Of a stretch of 36,965 nucleotides of DNA, positions 30,448 through 36,965 are shown in pieces. Origin of the DNA: Candidatus Pacearchaeota archaeon CG1_02_39_14 (GTDB lineage: Archaea > Nanobdellota > Nanobdellia > Pacearchaeales > GW2011-AR1); contig MNVZ01000023.1 in NCBI GenBank assembly GCA_001872315.1, positions 1 through 36,965 of the forward strand, given 5' to 3'. The translations under genes and the position numbers were made by a program. Below the pieces are notes generated by a model. That model was not told the origin of the DNA, ran no database searches, and worked only from the letters and a program-made list of their open reading frames with translations. Each line of letters begins with the position of its first letter. The first letter of the stretch is position 1.

Positions 30448-31658
30448 GCGACTTCTCCTCCCAAATTCTGCAGGGTTTCCTGCGTCTCTGCACCGGTAGT
30501 TTCTTCAATTATCTCTATCTTCGAGGCTGATTCTGAATATGGGGAGGTTATGAAGAATATTTCTCCTTCTTCCAGGACACTGTAGGTCTCGCCTTCTATT
30601 TCTTCTGTCCCATCCTGCTGAACATCTGTAAATATATTAAGATTTCTGCTGTCTTCGAAGATTAAGGTTTCATCTTCCGCGAAAACTCTGTAGGAAAAAT
30701 CTGATTCAAAATTTGAGGATGAAGGGGCACATCCTGGCTCTATTGACTTGGAAATCACAACTATTTTCCCATCTAGGTATTGCGCTTTTAGCAAAAAGTA
30801 ATTCTGATTTTCACAGGAATTGTCTTCTGATACCACTGCGCCCATTCGGGTTAAACTACAAAGATGATTTTTATGACGATTTTCACAGGAATTGTCTTCT
30901 GATACCACTGCGCCTGTCAGTCCCTTTACAGGCTTCTTTGATCTAATTACTTCTCTTATTAGATTTGAATTAAAAAGCCCGTAATCAGAAGTTGAAAGCG
31001 TCCTCATCACCCCATTTTGGATTGACCGATAGTATGAATCTTTTGAACATTCCTGAAAACATCCGTCTGTTTCGCCTTCGAAGCCCTCACAGGAAGACTT
31101 GCAGTTTTCTGACCCCCGAGGAATTCTTCCATCAGTCTTATATTCTTCTGCAAAGTTGAACCCTGCATGACCGAATTCATGAAGAAATACCGTCAATGAA
31201 TGTCTTGAGTTGAGGCTCATCACATTAAGATAAGCCGAGCTCCTTATATTTAAGGGCTGCCTGTCTATGACTACTATATAATCGTGCGGACAGGATGCTG
31301 CTTTTCTTATGATCTCCTGATCATAACAGAGAACTGCTGCTCCTTTGTAGATTTCACAATCAGGTTTGTAATTGTCAGGGCCTATGTAGTAAAAATTAAA
31401 TGACTCGGGATTTTCATTAAATGGGCTTGCCTGTAAAAGATAAGAAGAATATTCGACAGCTTCCTCTTCGGATGAAAAGAACAGAATGTTCATTGAAGCT
31501 TCTTCATTGTAAACAAGAGACTTACAGTCTTCTAGCTCATACTGGCCGGAAATAGGGGGATTTGTCTGAACAGTTTTTGTCAGATAAAACCCAAGGGATG
31601 CAACGAAAAGAAGCAGGGCAAATCCAAAAAAAGCAAAAAGTTCAGTTCTTGTTTCCAT
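30435..31658 (-). CDS. Secreted zinc metallopeptidase-like protein (M64-like HEFGH)
   Basis: The protein has 407 residues from the ATG at 31658. A GTG at 31676 is possible, but a TATA-like AATTATTAAACC about 27 bases before the ATG favours 31658. A single N-terminal transmembrane helix (FFGFALLLFVASLGFYL) would anchor it with the bulk outside. FLHEFGHAGFNFAEEY fits the HExGHx6EEY pattern of peptidase family M64, preceded by PHDYIVVIDRQ. Many cysteines follow (ENCKSSCEG and GCFQECS). An in-frame 24-residue insertion duplicates GAVVSEDNSCEN. The substrate could be surface or pilin-like proteins, but that is a guess. Confidence 0.72.
   Translation of the reverse strand: METRTELFAFFGFALLLFVASLGFYLTKTVQTNPPISGQYELEDCKSLVYNEEASMNILFFSSEEEAVEYSSYLLQASPFNENPESFNFYYIGPDNYKPDCEIYKGAAVLCYDQEIIRKAASCPHDYIVVIDRQPLNIRSSAYLNVMSLNSRHSLTVFLHEFGHAGFNFAEEYKTDGRIPRGSENCKSSCEGFEGETDGCFQECSKDSYYRSIQNGVMRTLSTSDYGLFNSNLIREVIRSKKPVKGLTGAVVSEDNSCENRHKNHLCSLTRMGAVVSEDNSCENQNYFLLKAQYLDGKIVVISKSIEPGCAPSSSNFESDFSYRVFAEDETLIFEDSRNLNIFTDVQQDGTEEIEGETYSVLEEGEIFFITSPYSESASKIEIIEETTGAETQETLQNLGGEVACHL
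30806..30914. repeat. 37-bp direct repeat pair with 35-bp spacer inside the M64-like gene
   Basis: Bases 30806-30842 and 30878-30914 are identical, and the period is 72 bases (24 codons). Read on the minus strand, each copy encodes the same peptide, GAVVSEDNSCEN plus one partial codon on either side. The copies are in frame with each other, so the array adds exactly 24 residues without breaking the gene. Confidence 0.9.
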
Positions 31659-31727
31659 CAGCCTATTAGGGTTCACTGGTTTAATAATTTAGTGTAAGGT
31701 TTATATTTCCGAGGTTCCTTAATTTAA

Positions 31728-32111
31728 ATGGATGAAGATAAATGGAAAAAGAAACTGACAAAAGAGCAGTATAGAATTTTAAGAGAGAAAGGAACTGAAA
31801 TGCCATTCACTGGAAAATTTTTGCATAACAAAGGAAATGGAAAATATGTCTGTGCGGGATGTGGAAATGTTTTATTTGACTCTGAAACGAAATTTGATTC
31901 AGGATGCGGATGGCCAAGCTTCTATGATGCAAAGAAAGGAAGCATTGAGTTTAAGGAGGATAAAAGCATTTTCATGAAAAGGACTGAAGTTATCTGCTCT
32001 AAATGCGGAGGGCACCTCGGGCATGTCTTTGACGATGCTCCTCAAACTCCAACAGGCAAAAGGTACTGCATAAACTCTGTTTCCCTTGGTTTCAGGAAAA
32101 AGAGAAATTGA
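31728..32111 (+). CDS. msrB: Peptide-methionine (R)-S-oxide reductase MsrB
   Basis: The 127-residue protein is a complete MsrB, which reduces R-methionine sulfoxide in proteins. Zinc cysteines are at 42/45 (VCAGC) and 90/93 (ICSKC). [10 protein letters not shown] carries Cys60, HLGHVFDD is the conserved central loop, and Cys114 in [11 protein letters not shown] is the catalytic thiol. The TATA-like TTTATATTT is about 22-30 bases before the ATG. It diverges from the M64-like gene. Confidence 0.95.
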   Translation: MDEDKWKKKLTKEQYRILREKGTEMPFTGKFLHNKGNGKYVCAGCGNVLFDSETKFDSGCGWPSFYDAKKGSIEFKEDKSIFMKRTEVICSKCGGHLGHVFDDAPQTPTGKRYCINSVSLGFRKKRN

Positions 32112-32179
32112 ATAGATAGTTGTCATTATCCAATTACACAATAAAAATGTTTAAATACCCCCTTTCTGGTGAGGTTTAT

Positions 32180-33364
32180 ATGAAAAAATTCGCTTTAATT
32201 GCTATTAGCCTTTTGATTCTTGTAGGAATAGCAGGATTTACAAGCCATGAAGCGGGCGCAATAGATGATTCTTACGTTATAATAAATGTCACCCATTATG
32301 GTAACTTTGAAGACCCTAACTACCCTGATGACAACCCAGATATGTCTGACAGAATCTTTGTTGGAAACAGTAGCGAGGAAGCCGGAAGAGGATATTTGGT
32401 TCTGCAGCTTACAGACAACGGAGAGCCAATAATTGATTTAAGCGAGGATTACTTCAACCCGCAAGATGACTTCCCAGGGATTCATATCCTGAGAGGAGCA
32501 GATGAAAATGGGAGTTTCATACAATTCAATTCCCATGGATTTAATAATAATAAAACCCGAGAAGATATAATCTTTGAGATAAGCCTTGTCAACGCGGTGA
32601 TAGCCCAATTTGGACAGGTCCCTATCCAGATATACGACCTTTATGAAGGTGTGCCTTGTGGTGTGGACAAGAATAATCCAGAGAACAGCACAGGAGTAGA
32701 TACAGTAGTTTTTGATATTGGTGGGACAGAAGCAGAACTCTGTGGCACAACAGGGTCTGGAGCTGACAGAGGAAGAATATATTATAATCCCCAGGACATG
32801 ACTGCCCCTGAAATTGAGATTACTGACACTGACCCGAACATGCCCTATACAAATTTCGGGGGAGAGAAAAATATCAGCATCCATTTCACAAGCAGTGAAT
32901 TTCCTATAGATGTGGACTTCCGGCTTTTGAATTCTACGCAGGACATCATAGATGTCCAAGGGACTCATACTGTGAATAATGAGAGTGAAATCCCACTTAT
33001 TTACACTCTTCCAGGAGATCTTGCGTTGGGAGACTATCAGCTCTGGATGATTGCAGAGGACCCTGATGAGAATGCTGCAGAGGTATTGGTAGGGGATATT
33101 AGAGTAAGAGATGAGAGAACAAGAAGTGGAGGGGACGAAGATGATGAAGATGATAATGATGGAATAGTTATTTTTGATGAAGACCTCTCACTTGATGTTA
33201 AAAGAATTGATACCGGCATTAATGACCTCTTAAATGACCCTATAAGCCTGAACGGAGATTACGAGAAAGAAAGCGGGAGCTGGGGCGCCTGGATAATAGT
33301 AATTATAATAGTTGATTTTATACTTCTGCTTATCATTCTTGCGGCATTAGGACTAAAGAGATAA
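32180..33364 (+). CDS. Secreted/cell-surface acidic protein with C-terminal anchor
   Basis: The protein has 394 residues from the ATG at 32180. An ATG at 32150 and a TTG at 32120 precede it in frame, but TTTAAATACC about 25 bases upstream fits 32180. A signal peptide (KKFALIAISLLILVGIAGFT) is followed by a long extracellular part with repeated beta-sandwich-like segments (TAPEIEITDTDPNMPY) and a low-complexity acidic stretch, GGDEDDEDDNDG. A C-terminal transmembrane helix (WIIVIIIVDFILLLIILAAL) ends in LKR. This layout suggests a membrane-anchored surface protein. No catalytic motif or named family is recognised. Confidence 0.65.
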   Translation: MKKFALIAISLLILVGIAGFTSHEAGAIDDSYVIINVTHYGNFEDPNYPDDNPDMSDRIFVGNSSEEAGRGYLVLQLTDNGEPIIDLSEDYFNPQDDFPGIHILRGADENGSFIQFNSHGFNNNKTREDIIFEISLVNAVIAQFGQVPIQIYDLYEGVPCGVDKNNPENSTGVDTVVFDIGGTEAELCGTTGSGADRGRIYYNPQDMTAPEIEITDTDPNMPYTNFGGEKNISIHFTSSEFPIDVDFRLLNSTQDIIDVQGTHTVNNESEIPLIYTLPGDLALGDYQLWMIAEDPDENAAEVLVGDIRVRDERTRSGGDEDDEDDNDGIVIFDEDLSLDVKRIDTGINDLLNDPISLNGDYEKESGSWGAWIIVIIIVDFILLLIILAALGLKR

Positions 33365-33440
33365 TGCAAAGACTTAAATACGCTGTTTTTTTCGCCAGTT
33401 TATCTGTTGGGACAGATTTAGTTCTTTCAGAGTTTTTAAT

Positions 33441-33899
33441 ATGAAAGTTAAGAAGGGAGATAAGATAAAAGTAAGCTATGAGGGCAGATTTGAAGATGGA
33501 ACTGTCTTTGATTCTTCTGAAAAACATGGGCAGCCACTCGAATTCATAGCAGGGGTTGGACAAGTAGTGCCCGGATTTGACAAGGAAGTTATAGGAATGG
33601 AAAAAGGAGAGGAAAAAGAGATAGTTATTGAGCCAAAAGAGGGCTATGGGGAGCTTAATCCTGACTTGAGAAAAGCAATACCAAGAGATATGCTTCCTAA
33701 AGACCAGGAGCCAAAAGAAGGAATGATTTTAATGATGCAGGCACCGAACGGACAGCAATTCCCTGCAAAGATAACAAAAGTTGATGAAAAGACAATAACG
33801 ATAGATTTAAATCACCCTCTTGCTGGTAAGAAATTGATGTTTAAGATAAAAATGGAAGATATAGATTCAGGAGATAAAGGAATTGAAAGCAAAGTTTAA
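33441..33899 (+). CDS. FKBP-type peptidyl-prolyl isomerase (SlyD-like)
   Basis: The 152-residue protein has the FKBP fold with KISYEGRF-like KVSYEGRFEDGTVFDSS, then GVGQVVPGFDKEVIGM and GYGELNPDL. An inserted domain (PRDMLPKDQEPKEGM and following) precedes the return to the fold at NHPLAGKKLMFKIKM. This is the SlyD-type archaeal short FKBP, which catalyses prolyl isomerisation and binds unfolded chains. It is likely cytoplasmic because no signal peptide is seen. A TATA-like CTTAAATACG lies about 70 bases upstream, leaving room for a leader. Confidence 0.92.
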   Translation: MKVKKGDKIKVSYEGRFEDGTVFDSSEKHGQPLEFIAGVGQVVPGFDKEVIGMEKGEEKEIVIEPKEGYGELNPDLRKAIPRDMLPKDQEPKEGMILMMQAPNGQQFPAKITKVDEKTITIDLNHPLAGKKLMFKIKMEDIDSGDKGIESKV

Positions 33900-33921
33900 T
33901 TCTAAGTTATAAGGAGGACAT

Positions 33922-34089
33922 ATGGAAAAAAGATTTAACGACAGGCGAAGAAATGACTTCAATCGTGGCCCACCAAGGCAGATGCATAAAGCTACCTGCG
34001 ATGAGTGCAAGCAGGAATGTGAAGTGCCTTTCAAGCCAACCCAAGGCAAGCCTGTTTACTGCAGAGACTGCTTCAGGAAAAGAGCTTAA
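33922..34089 (+). CDS. CxxC zinc mini-protein
   Basis: The 55-residue protein begins MEKRFNDRRRNDFNRG. Its basic, glutamine- and arginine-rich N-terminus is followed by TCDECKQECEVPFKP and PVYCRDCFRKRA, giving zinc cysteines in CxxC pairs. Proteins with this ATC-x2-C...C-x2-CF pattern are frequent in small-genome archaea and candidate-phylum bacteria, and no biochemical role is known to me. A strong AAGGAGG lies five bases before the ATG. It lies between the FKBP and DHH genes on the same strand. Confidence 0.8.
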   Translation: MEKRFNDRRRNDFNRGPPRQMHKATCDECKQECEVPFKPTQGKPVYCRDCFRKRA

Positions 34090-34124
34090 ATAATAGAGAT
34101 TATTTTTTTATTTATTGTATTTTG

Positions 34125-35729
34125 ATGATGAAAAAAACAAAGAACAAGGGATTTATGAAGAAAGGAAAGAAAGAACCGATTAGAAGCCTTAATATTGAGG
34201 AAATTAATTCTGAACATATTGGAAGAGTGATTTCGATAGAAGGATTATTAGAAAATGTGGTGCAAACGAGCGGGCCTACTCTTTTTGCAATAAATGATGG
34301 GACCGGAACTTTAATGATAAAAGGATTTCTTGCCCCAGGAGAAAGGGCTCATCCTGAAATAGAAGAAGGAGATTATATCTCTGCGAGGGTGAAGATGAAA
34401 GAGTATAATGAGGCATTTGAAGGGGAGATTCTTGGGATAAACGAGCTTTCTGGGACAGAGAAGGATAGAGTTAAGGAGAAGATGAGCAGCATTTTAAGAC
34501 AGAGAAGCAAGGCGAGAGATGTTGAATTTATGATTAAAAGCCCTATACTGGATAAACTGAAAGAGGGGTTTTCAAAGGCTGCAAGCGAAATAAAGCTGGC
34601 AGTAATGCAGAACAGGCCAATTATAGTAAGGCACCATAACGACGCAGATGGATATGCTGCAGGATATGCTCTTGAAAAGGCAATAATCCCCCTTGTTGAA
34701 AAGCAGCATGGTGGAGGAAAGAGCGCGTGGGAATTTTTTACAAGAGCTCCATGCTCCGCTCCCTTCTATGAAATAGACGATTCTATAAGAGACACAGCAA
34801 CTTCATTAAGGAATGTGGCTAAATTTTCAAATAAAATGCCACTTGTTGTAATAGCAGACAATGGAAGTGGCGAGGAAGACTTGTTTGGAATCAAGCAAGG
34901 AAGGGTGCATGGAATGGAATTCATTGTGATAGACCATCATTATTTTGACGAAGACGTTATTTCTGCAGAAGTATTAGCCCATATAAATCCATTTTTAGTT
35001 GGAGAAGATGGACAAAAATTCTCTGCGGGAATGCTTTGTTCAGAGATGGCCAGATTTATCTCTGATGTTGAGAACATGGAGCAGATTGCTGCGATGTCCG
35101 GGATGGCAGACAGAATAGATTTAATGAACCCTGATGCAGTTAATCAGTATGTGAAAATTGCCGAGAGTGAAGGATATTCTAAAAAATTGCTAGAAGAAAT
35201 AGCAACAGTTATTGACTTTGTCTCTGCAAAACTAAGATTCATGGAGGCAAGAGAGTATATTGAAATTGTTTTTGGTGAGCCAAGAGAACAGCAGAAGAAT
35301 CTTGTTGAATTAATGGCCCCATATATAAAAAATCTTGAAAAAAAAGGTTTGGAGATGGCCAAGGTCGGATCCAGGATTGAAGAAGCTGGACAGGTTACAC
35401 TGCAATTGCTTGATGTTGAAGGAAACTTTCCGGGATTCGGGTTTTATCCAAAACCGGGGAAGGTTGTAGGAATGCTTCATGACTATATTCAGAAAGAAAA
35501 AGGGCTTGATTCCGTAGTTACCGTCGGCATTTTATCCAGCGCAATAACTATCAGAGCAACTGACAAGGCAGGATTTTCAGTTCATGAGCTTATTAAGGAG
35601 CTTGGTAAAAAGCTACCTGGTGCATTTGCGACCGGTGGCGGGCACAAGAATGCTGGAGCTATTACATTCCTGCCAAATAAGAAAGAGGAAGTTTTGGAGA
35701 TTGTAAGAAAATTTGTAGGAAGAAAATGA
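34125..35729 (+). CDS. OB-fold plus DHH/DHHA1 phosphoesterase (archaeal RecJ-like)
   Basis: The protein has 534 residues from the ATG at 34125. The ATG one codon later (34128) and a TTG at 34122 are alternatives. An N-terminal OB-fold (HIGRVISIEGLLENVVQTSG) is followed by a linker and the DHH domain. Motif I is RHHNDADGYAAG at about 168-180, and VIDHHYFDED at about 268 is motif III. The DHHA1 domain ends with FATGGGHKNAGA. This matches archaeal RecJ/GAN-type nucleases, which cut single-stranded nucleic acid or nanoRNA and, in many archaea, bind the GINS-MCM replication complex. The lysine-rich N-terminus may bind nucleic acid. Confidence 0.85.
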   Translation: MMKKTKNKGFMKKGKKEPIRSLNIEEINSEHIGRVISIEGLLENVVQTSGPTLFAINDGTGTLMIKGFLAPGERAHPEIEEGDYISARVKMKEYNEAFEGEILGINELSGTEKDRVKEKMSSILRQRSKARDVEFMIKSPILDKLKEGFSKAASEIKLAVMQNRPIIVRHHNDADGYAAGYALEKAIIPLVEKQHGGGKSAWEFFTRAPCSAPFYEIDDSIRDTATSLRNVAKFSNKMPLVVIADNGSGEEDLFGIKQGRVHGMEFIVIDHHYFDEDVISAEVLAHINPFLVGEDGQKFSAGMLCSEMARFISDVENMEQIAAMSGMADRIDLMNPDAVNQYVKIAESEGYSKKLLEEIATVIDFVSAKLRFMEAREYIEIVFGEPREQQKNLVELMAPYIKNLEKKGLEMAKVGSRIEEAGQVTLQLLDVEGNFPGFGFYPKPGKVVGMLHDYIQKEKGLDSVVTVGILSSAITIRATDKAGFSVHELIKELGKKLPGAFATGGGHKNAGAITFLPNKKEEVLEIVRKFVGRK

Positions 35730-35760
35730 ATTCTAATCAAAATTGTAAGGAGGATTTGAA

Positions 35761-36009
35761 ATGAAGGTTTACGTTGGAAATCTGCCTTGGAGTGTAGATA
35801 ATGAGAAGCTCAAAGAGCTTTTCTCTGAATTCGGCGAAGTAACTGAAGCGGTTGTCATAATTGACAAGTATTCCAGAAGATCGAAAGGTTTTGGATTTGT
35901 TACTTTTGTAAACGATGAAGACGGCCAAAAAGCTATTGAAGCTATGAATGGCAAGGAAATCGAAGGCAGAGAGTTGAAAGTGAATGAAGCAAAGCCAAGA
36001 GACGAATAA
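35761..36009 (+). CDS. RRM-domain RNA-binding protein
   Basis: The 82-residue protein is a single RNA recognition motif. RNP2 is VYVGNL at 3-8, and RNP1 is KGFGFVTF at 42-49 with aromatic residues at the RNA-stacking sites. GRELKVNEAKPRDE is the typical C-terminal end. Such proteins are common in small-genome archaea and cyanobacteria. AAGGAGG lies 7 bases before the ATG, and a hairpin with a T run follows the gene, so it is a compact single-gene transcription unit. Confidence 0.92.
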   Translation: MKVYVGNLPWSVDNEKLKELFSEFGEVTEAVVIIDKYSRRSKGFGFVTFVNDEDGQKAIEAMNGKEIEGRELKVNEAKPRDE

Positions 36010-36041
36010 ACTCGCGGCTTTTTTGCTTTTTATTTTTTTTT
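35989..36041 (+). terminator. Intrinsic-type terminator after the RRM gene
   Basis: GCAAAGCC at 35989-35996 can pair with GGCTTT in 36016-36026, and the stem runs into TTTTTTGCTTTTTATTTTTTTTT. The 5' arm lies inside the last codons of the RRM gene. The hairpin is visible, but whether archaeal RNA polymerase needs it is unclear, since oligo-T alone terminates. Confidence 0.45.
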
Positions 36042-36051
36042 AATTTTTAAT

Positions 36052-36396
36052 ATGAATAAAGATAGCAGGACGGGTATTGTTTTAGCGAGAAGAAGGGTCC
36101 TTTATAGCCTGAAAAATCTTTGTGATTCTGAAAAGGAGAGCAACCTATACTTCACTGCCAGTAGGATTTTAGAAGAAATGCCAAAACATCAGACCGAAGT
36201 CACCCCCAGATATGGAAGCATTTCTCTTGGTGATGCTGAATGGCTCCTTGAAGATTATATCAGAGAAGGAATTGTCTTGCAGATCAGAATATCTACCTCT
36301 AAAAATAGGCCTGCAAGGAACAGAGGATACAGAACTAATAATGACAGAGAGGATGAAATCCTTGCAATTCTCAAAGAAGGAACAAGAAACCCTTAA
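36052..36396 (+). CDS. Uncharacterised basic helical protein
   Basis: The 114-residue protein begins MNKDSRTGIVLARRRVLYSL. It has helices RRRVLYSLKNLC and ASRILEEMPK, a possible wing around TPRYGSISL, then DAEWLLEDYIREGIVLQI and a basic Arg/Asn stretch ending REDEILAILKEG. The pattern is compatible with a winged-helix DNA-binding domain, but no family is recognised. The start is just after the T-rich run that ends the RRM gene. No strong ribosome site is seen. Confidence 0.6.
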   Translation: MNKDSRTGIVLARRRVLYSLKNLCDSEKESNLYFTASRILEEMPKHQTEVTPRYGSISLGDAEWLLEDYIREGIVLQIRISTSKNRPARNRGYRTNNDREDEILAILKEGTRNP

Positions 36397-36442
36397 TTGA
36401 AAAGTTTTTTGCTGTAAAAAGCTTGCCCAATATTTTATGAAT

Positions 36443-36727
36443 TTAGTAACTCTTTGGATTTAGGTATCTTGAGGTCAGAAGAATTATTAACAACCCTATC
36501 AAAGTGATCGTTATTGAAGTCAATACCGACAAGCCGGTAGAATTTTCAATATGTGTTATTGCCTGGACAGCCCATTGAGTGGTGTCAAATATTGTCTGTC
36601 TCCAGGTGAAAGCGATTGTGAAGCCTAAAGTAACTATAATTAGAAAACGTAATTGTGATATCAATTCTTTCTTAAAATAGTCTCCACCTATAAAATAATT
36701 ATGGGTTTTTTGCCTTATAATCTTCAT
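36443..36727 (-). CDS. DUF5654-like small membrane protein
   Basis: The 94-residue protein has two transmembrane helices: QLRFLIIVTLGFTIAFTW at about 25-42 and VLTSITITLIGLLIILLTS at about 68-86. Between them lies RQTIFDTTQWAVQ. This resembles DUF5654, a family of archaeal two-helix membrane proteins of unknown function. The first 20 or so residues (KIIRQKTHNYFIGGDYF) may be added by a downstream start choice. It is followed upstream on the same strand by the DUF3096-like gene. Confidence 0.6.
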   Translation of the reverse strand: MKIIRQKTHNYFIGGDYFKKELISQLRFLIIVTLGFTIAFTWRQTIFDTTQWAVQAITHIENSTGLSVLTSITITLIGLLIILLTSRYLNPKSY

Positions 36728-36733
36728 TTAATG

Positions 36734-36895
36734 CTAAAATGGAGAGAAGCTTAAATAATTTCCTGTAAGCTGAAGCACACCAAAGATTATCAGATACAGG
36801 CCGACAGCCCATCTCAAAAGCTTAGGAAACACCAATACAACTATTCCAAGTATTATTGCAAGAACTGCTGATATTGTCAGGGATATTGCTACCAT
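36734..36895 (-). CDS. DUF3096-like short membrane protein
   Basis: Fifty-three residues, beginning MVAISLTISAVLAIILGIVV, form two hydrophobic helices separated by FPKLLRWAVG, with LYLIIFGVLQLTG as the second helix. This matches DUF3096, a family of tiny two-helix proteins common in archaea. It is the first of two adjacent small membrane protein genes on the minus strand. A TATATATA box at about 36918-36925 lies about 25 bases before the ATG. Confidence 0.75.
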   Translation of the reverse strand: MVAISLTISAVLAIILGIVVLVFPKLLRWAVGLYLIIFGVLQLTGNYLSFSPF

Positions 36896-36916
36896 GTTTA
36901 TTAGATGTGAACGGAG

Positions 36917-36926
36917 TATATATAGT
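36917..36926. promoter_or_regulatory. Symmetrical TATATATA box at the right edge
   Basis: TATATATA at about 36918-36925 reads the same on both strands. It is about 25 bases from the DUF3096-like ATG on the minus strand and about 27 bases from an ATG at 36951 on the plus strand. It is a second case in this window of one AT-rich box placed correctly for both divergent genes. Confidence 0.45.
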
Positions 36927-36950
36927 TATGCTGTCGGTGAACATTGAACC

Positions 36951-36965
36951 ATGAGAATAAAGCAT
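36951..36965 (+). CDS. Start of a truncated gene
   Basis: An ATG at 36951 (MRIKH) opens a frame that leaves the window after five codons. It is called only because the TATA-like box lies at a good distance upstream. The product cannot be named. Confidence 0.3.

Noticed and set aside
30806-30914. Minimal CRISPR (two 37-bp repeats with a 35-bp spacer)
   Set aside because: The sizes fit a repeat-spacer-repeat unit, but the whole segment is an open in-frame part of the metallopeptidase gene, there are only two copies, and no Cas gene or leader is nearby.

Overview
The window looks like a chromosomal segment of an AT-rich archaeon, probably a DPANN-type lineage (Woesearchaeota/Pacearchaeota-like). 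This assignment is an inference from gene content, not a placement. The archaeal evidence is direct: ribosomal proteins L21e, L18e, L13, S4, S9, S11 and S13 in archaeal order, RNA polymerase subunits RpoD, RpoF and RpoN, RNase P component 4, a SecF-SecD pair, a tRNA with a bulge-helix-bulge intron, a free-standing 5S rRNA gene, and many genes with a TATA-like box about 25 bases before the start codon, as expected for leaderless mRNAs.

Positions 1-18071 form an accessory cell-surface glycan locus. It opens with the truncated start of a flippase and is bracketed by two paralogous glycosyltransferases that point outward (176-1825 minus, 16398-18071 plus). Between them lie a heptose-activation module and a sugar-remodelling module. 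The heptose module has a GmhA-type isomerase, a nucleotidyltransferase-CBS-kinase fusion, an RfaE-type nucleotidylyltransferase and a family 9 glycosyltransferase. The remodelling module has four NAD-dependent SDR enzymes (one fucose-synthase-like), a ColD-like 3-dehydratase with His in place of the PLP lysine, a TylC3-like C-methyltransferase, a cobalamin-type radical SAM protein, a two-subunit thiamine-diphosphate enzyme and a Nudix-like protein. Together they suggest a deoxygenated, carbon-branched nucleotide sugar, possibly derived from heptose. This is my main candidate for an undescribed system.

Positions 18061-24126 hold a truncated UDP-sugar dehydrogenase, secF-secD, three tRNA genes (Gly-UCC, intron-containing Arg-CCU, Leu-CAA), cytidylate kinase and 5S rRNA diverging from one AT box, an unknown gene followed by the RNase P protein gene, an unknown protein, rpoN and a small zinc protein.

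Positions 24167-28787 are a tightly packed translation/transcription cluster: rpl21e, rpoF, DUF655, rps13, rps4, rps11, rpoD, tRNA-Leu, rpl18e, rpl13, rps9. Many genes overlap or nearly touch, so co-expression is likely.

Positions 28804-36965 carry a Xer-type recombinase, small membrane proteins (DUF4389, DUF5654, DUF3096-like), a pilin-like protein with a secreted HEFGH metallopeptidase, MsrB, a secreted acidic protein, an FKBP prolyl isomerase, a zinc mini-protein, an OB-DHH phosphoesterase, an RRM protein and an unknown basic protein. No gene-free stretch exceeds 300 bases once the RNA genes are counted. No CRISPR array or insertion sequence was seen.
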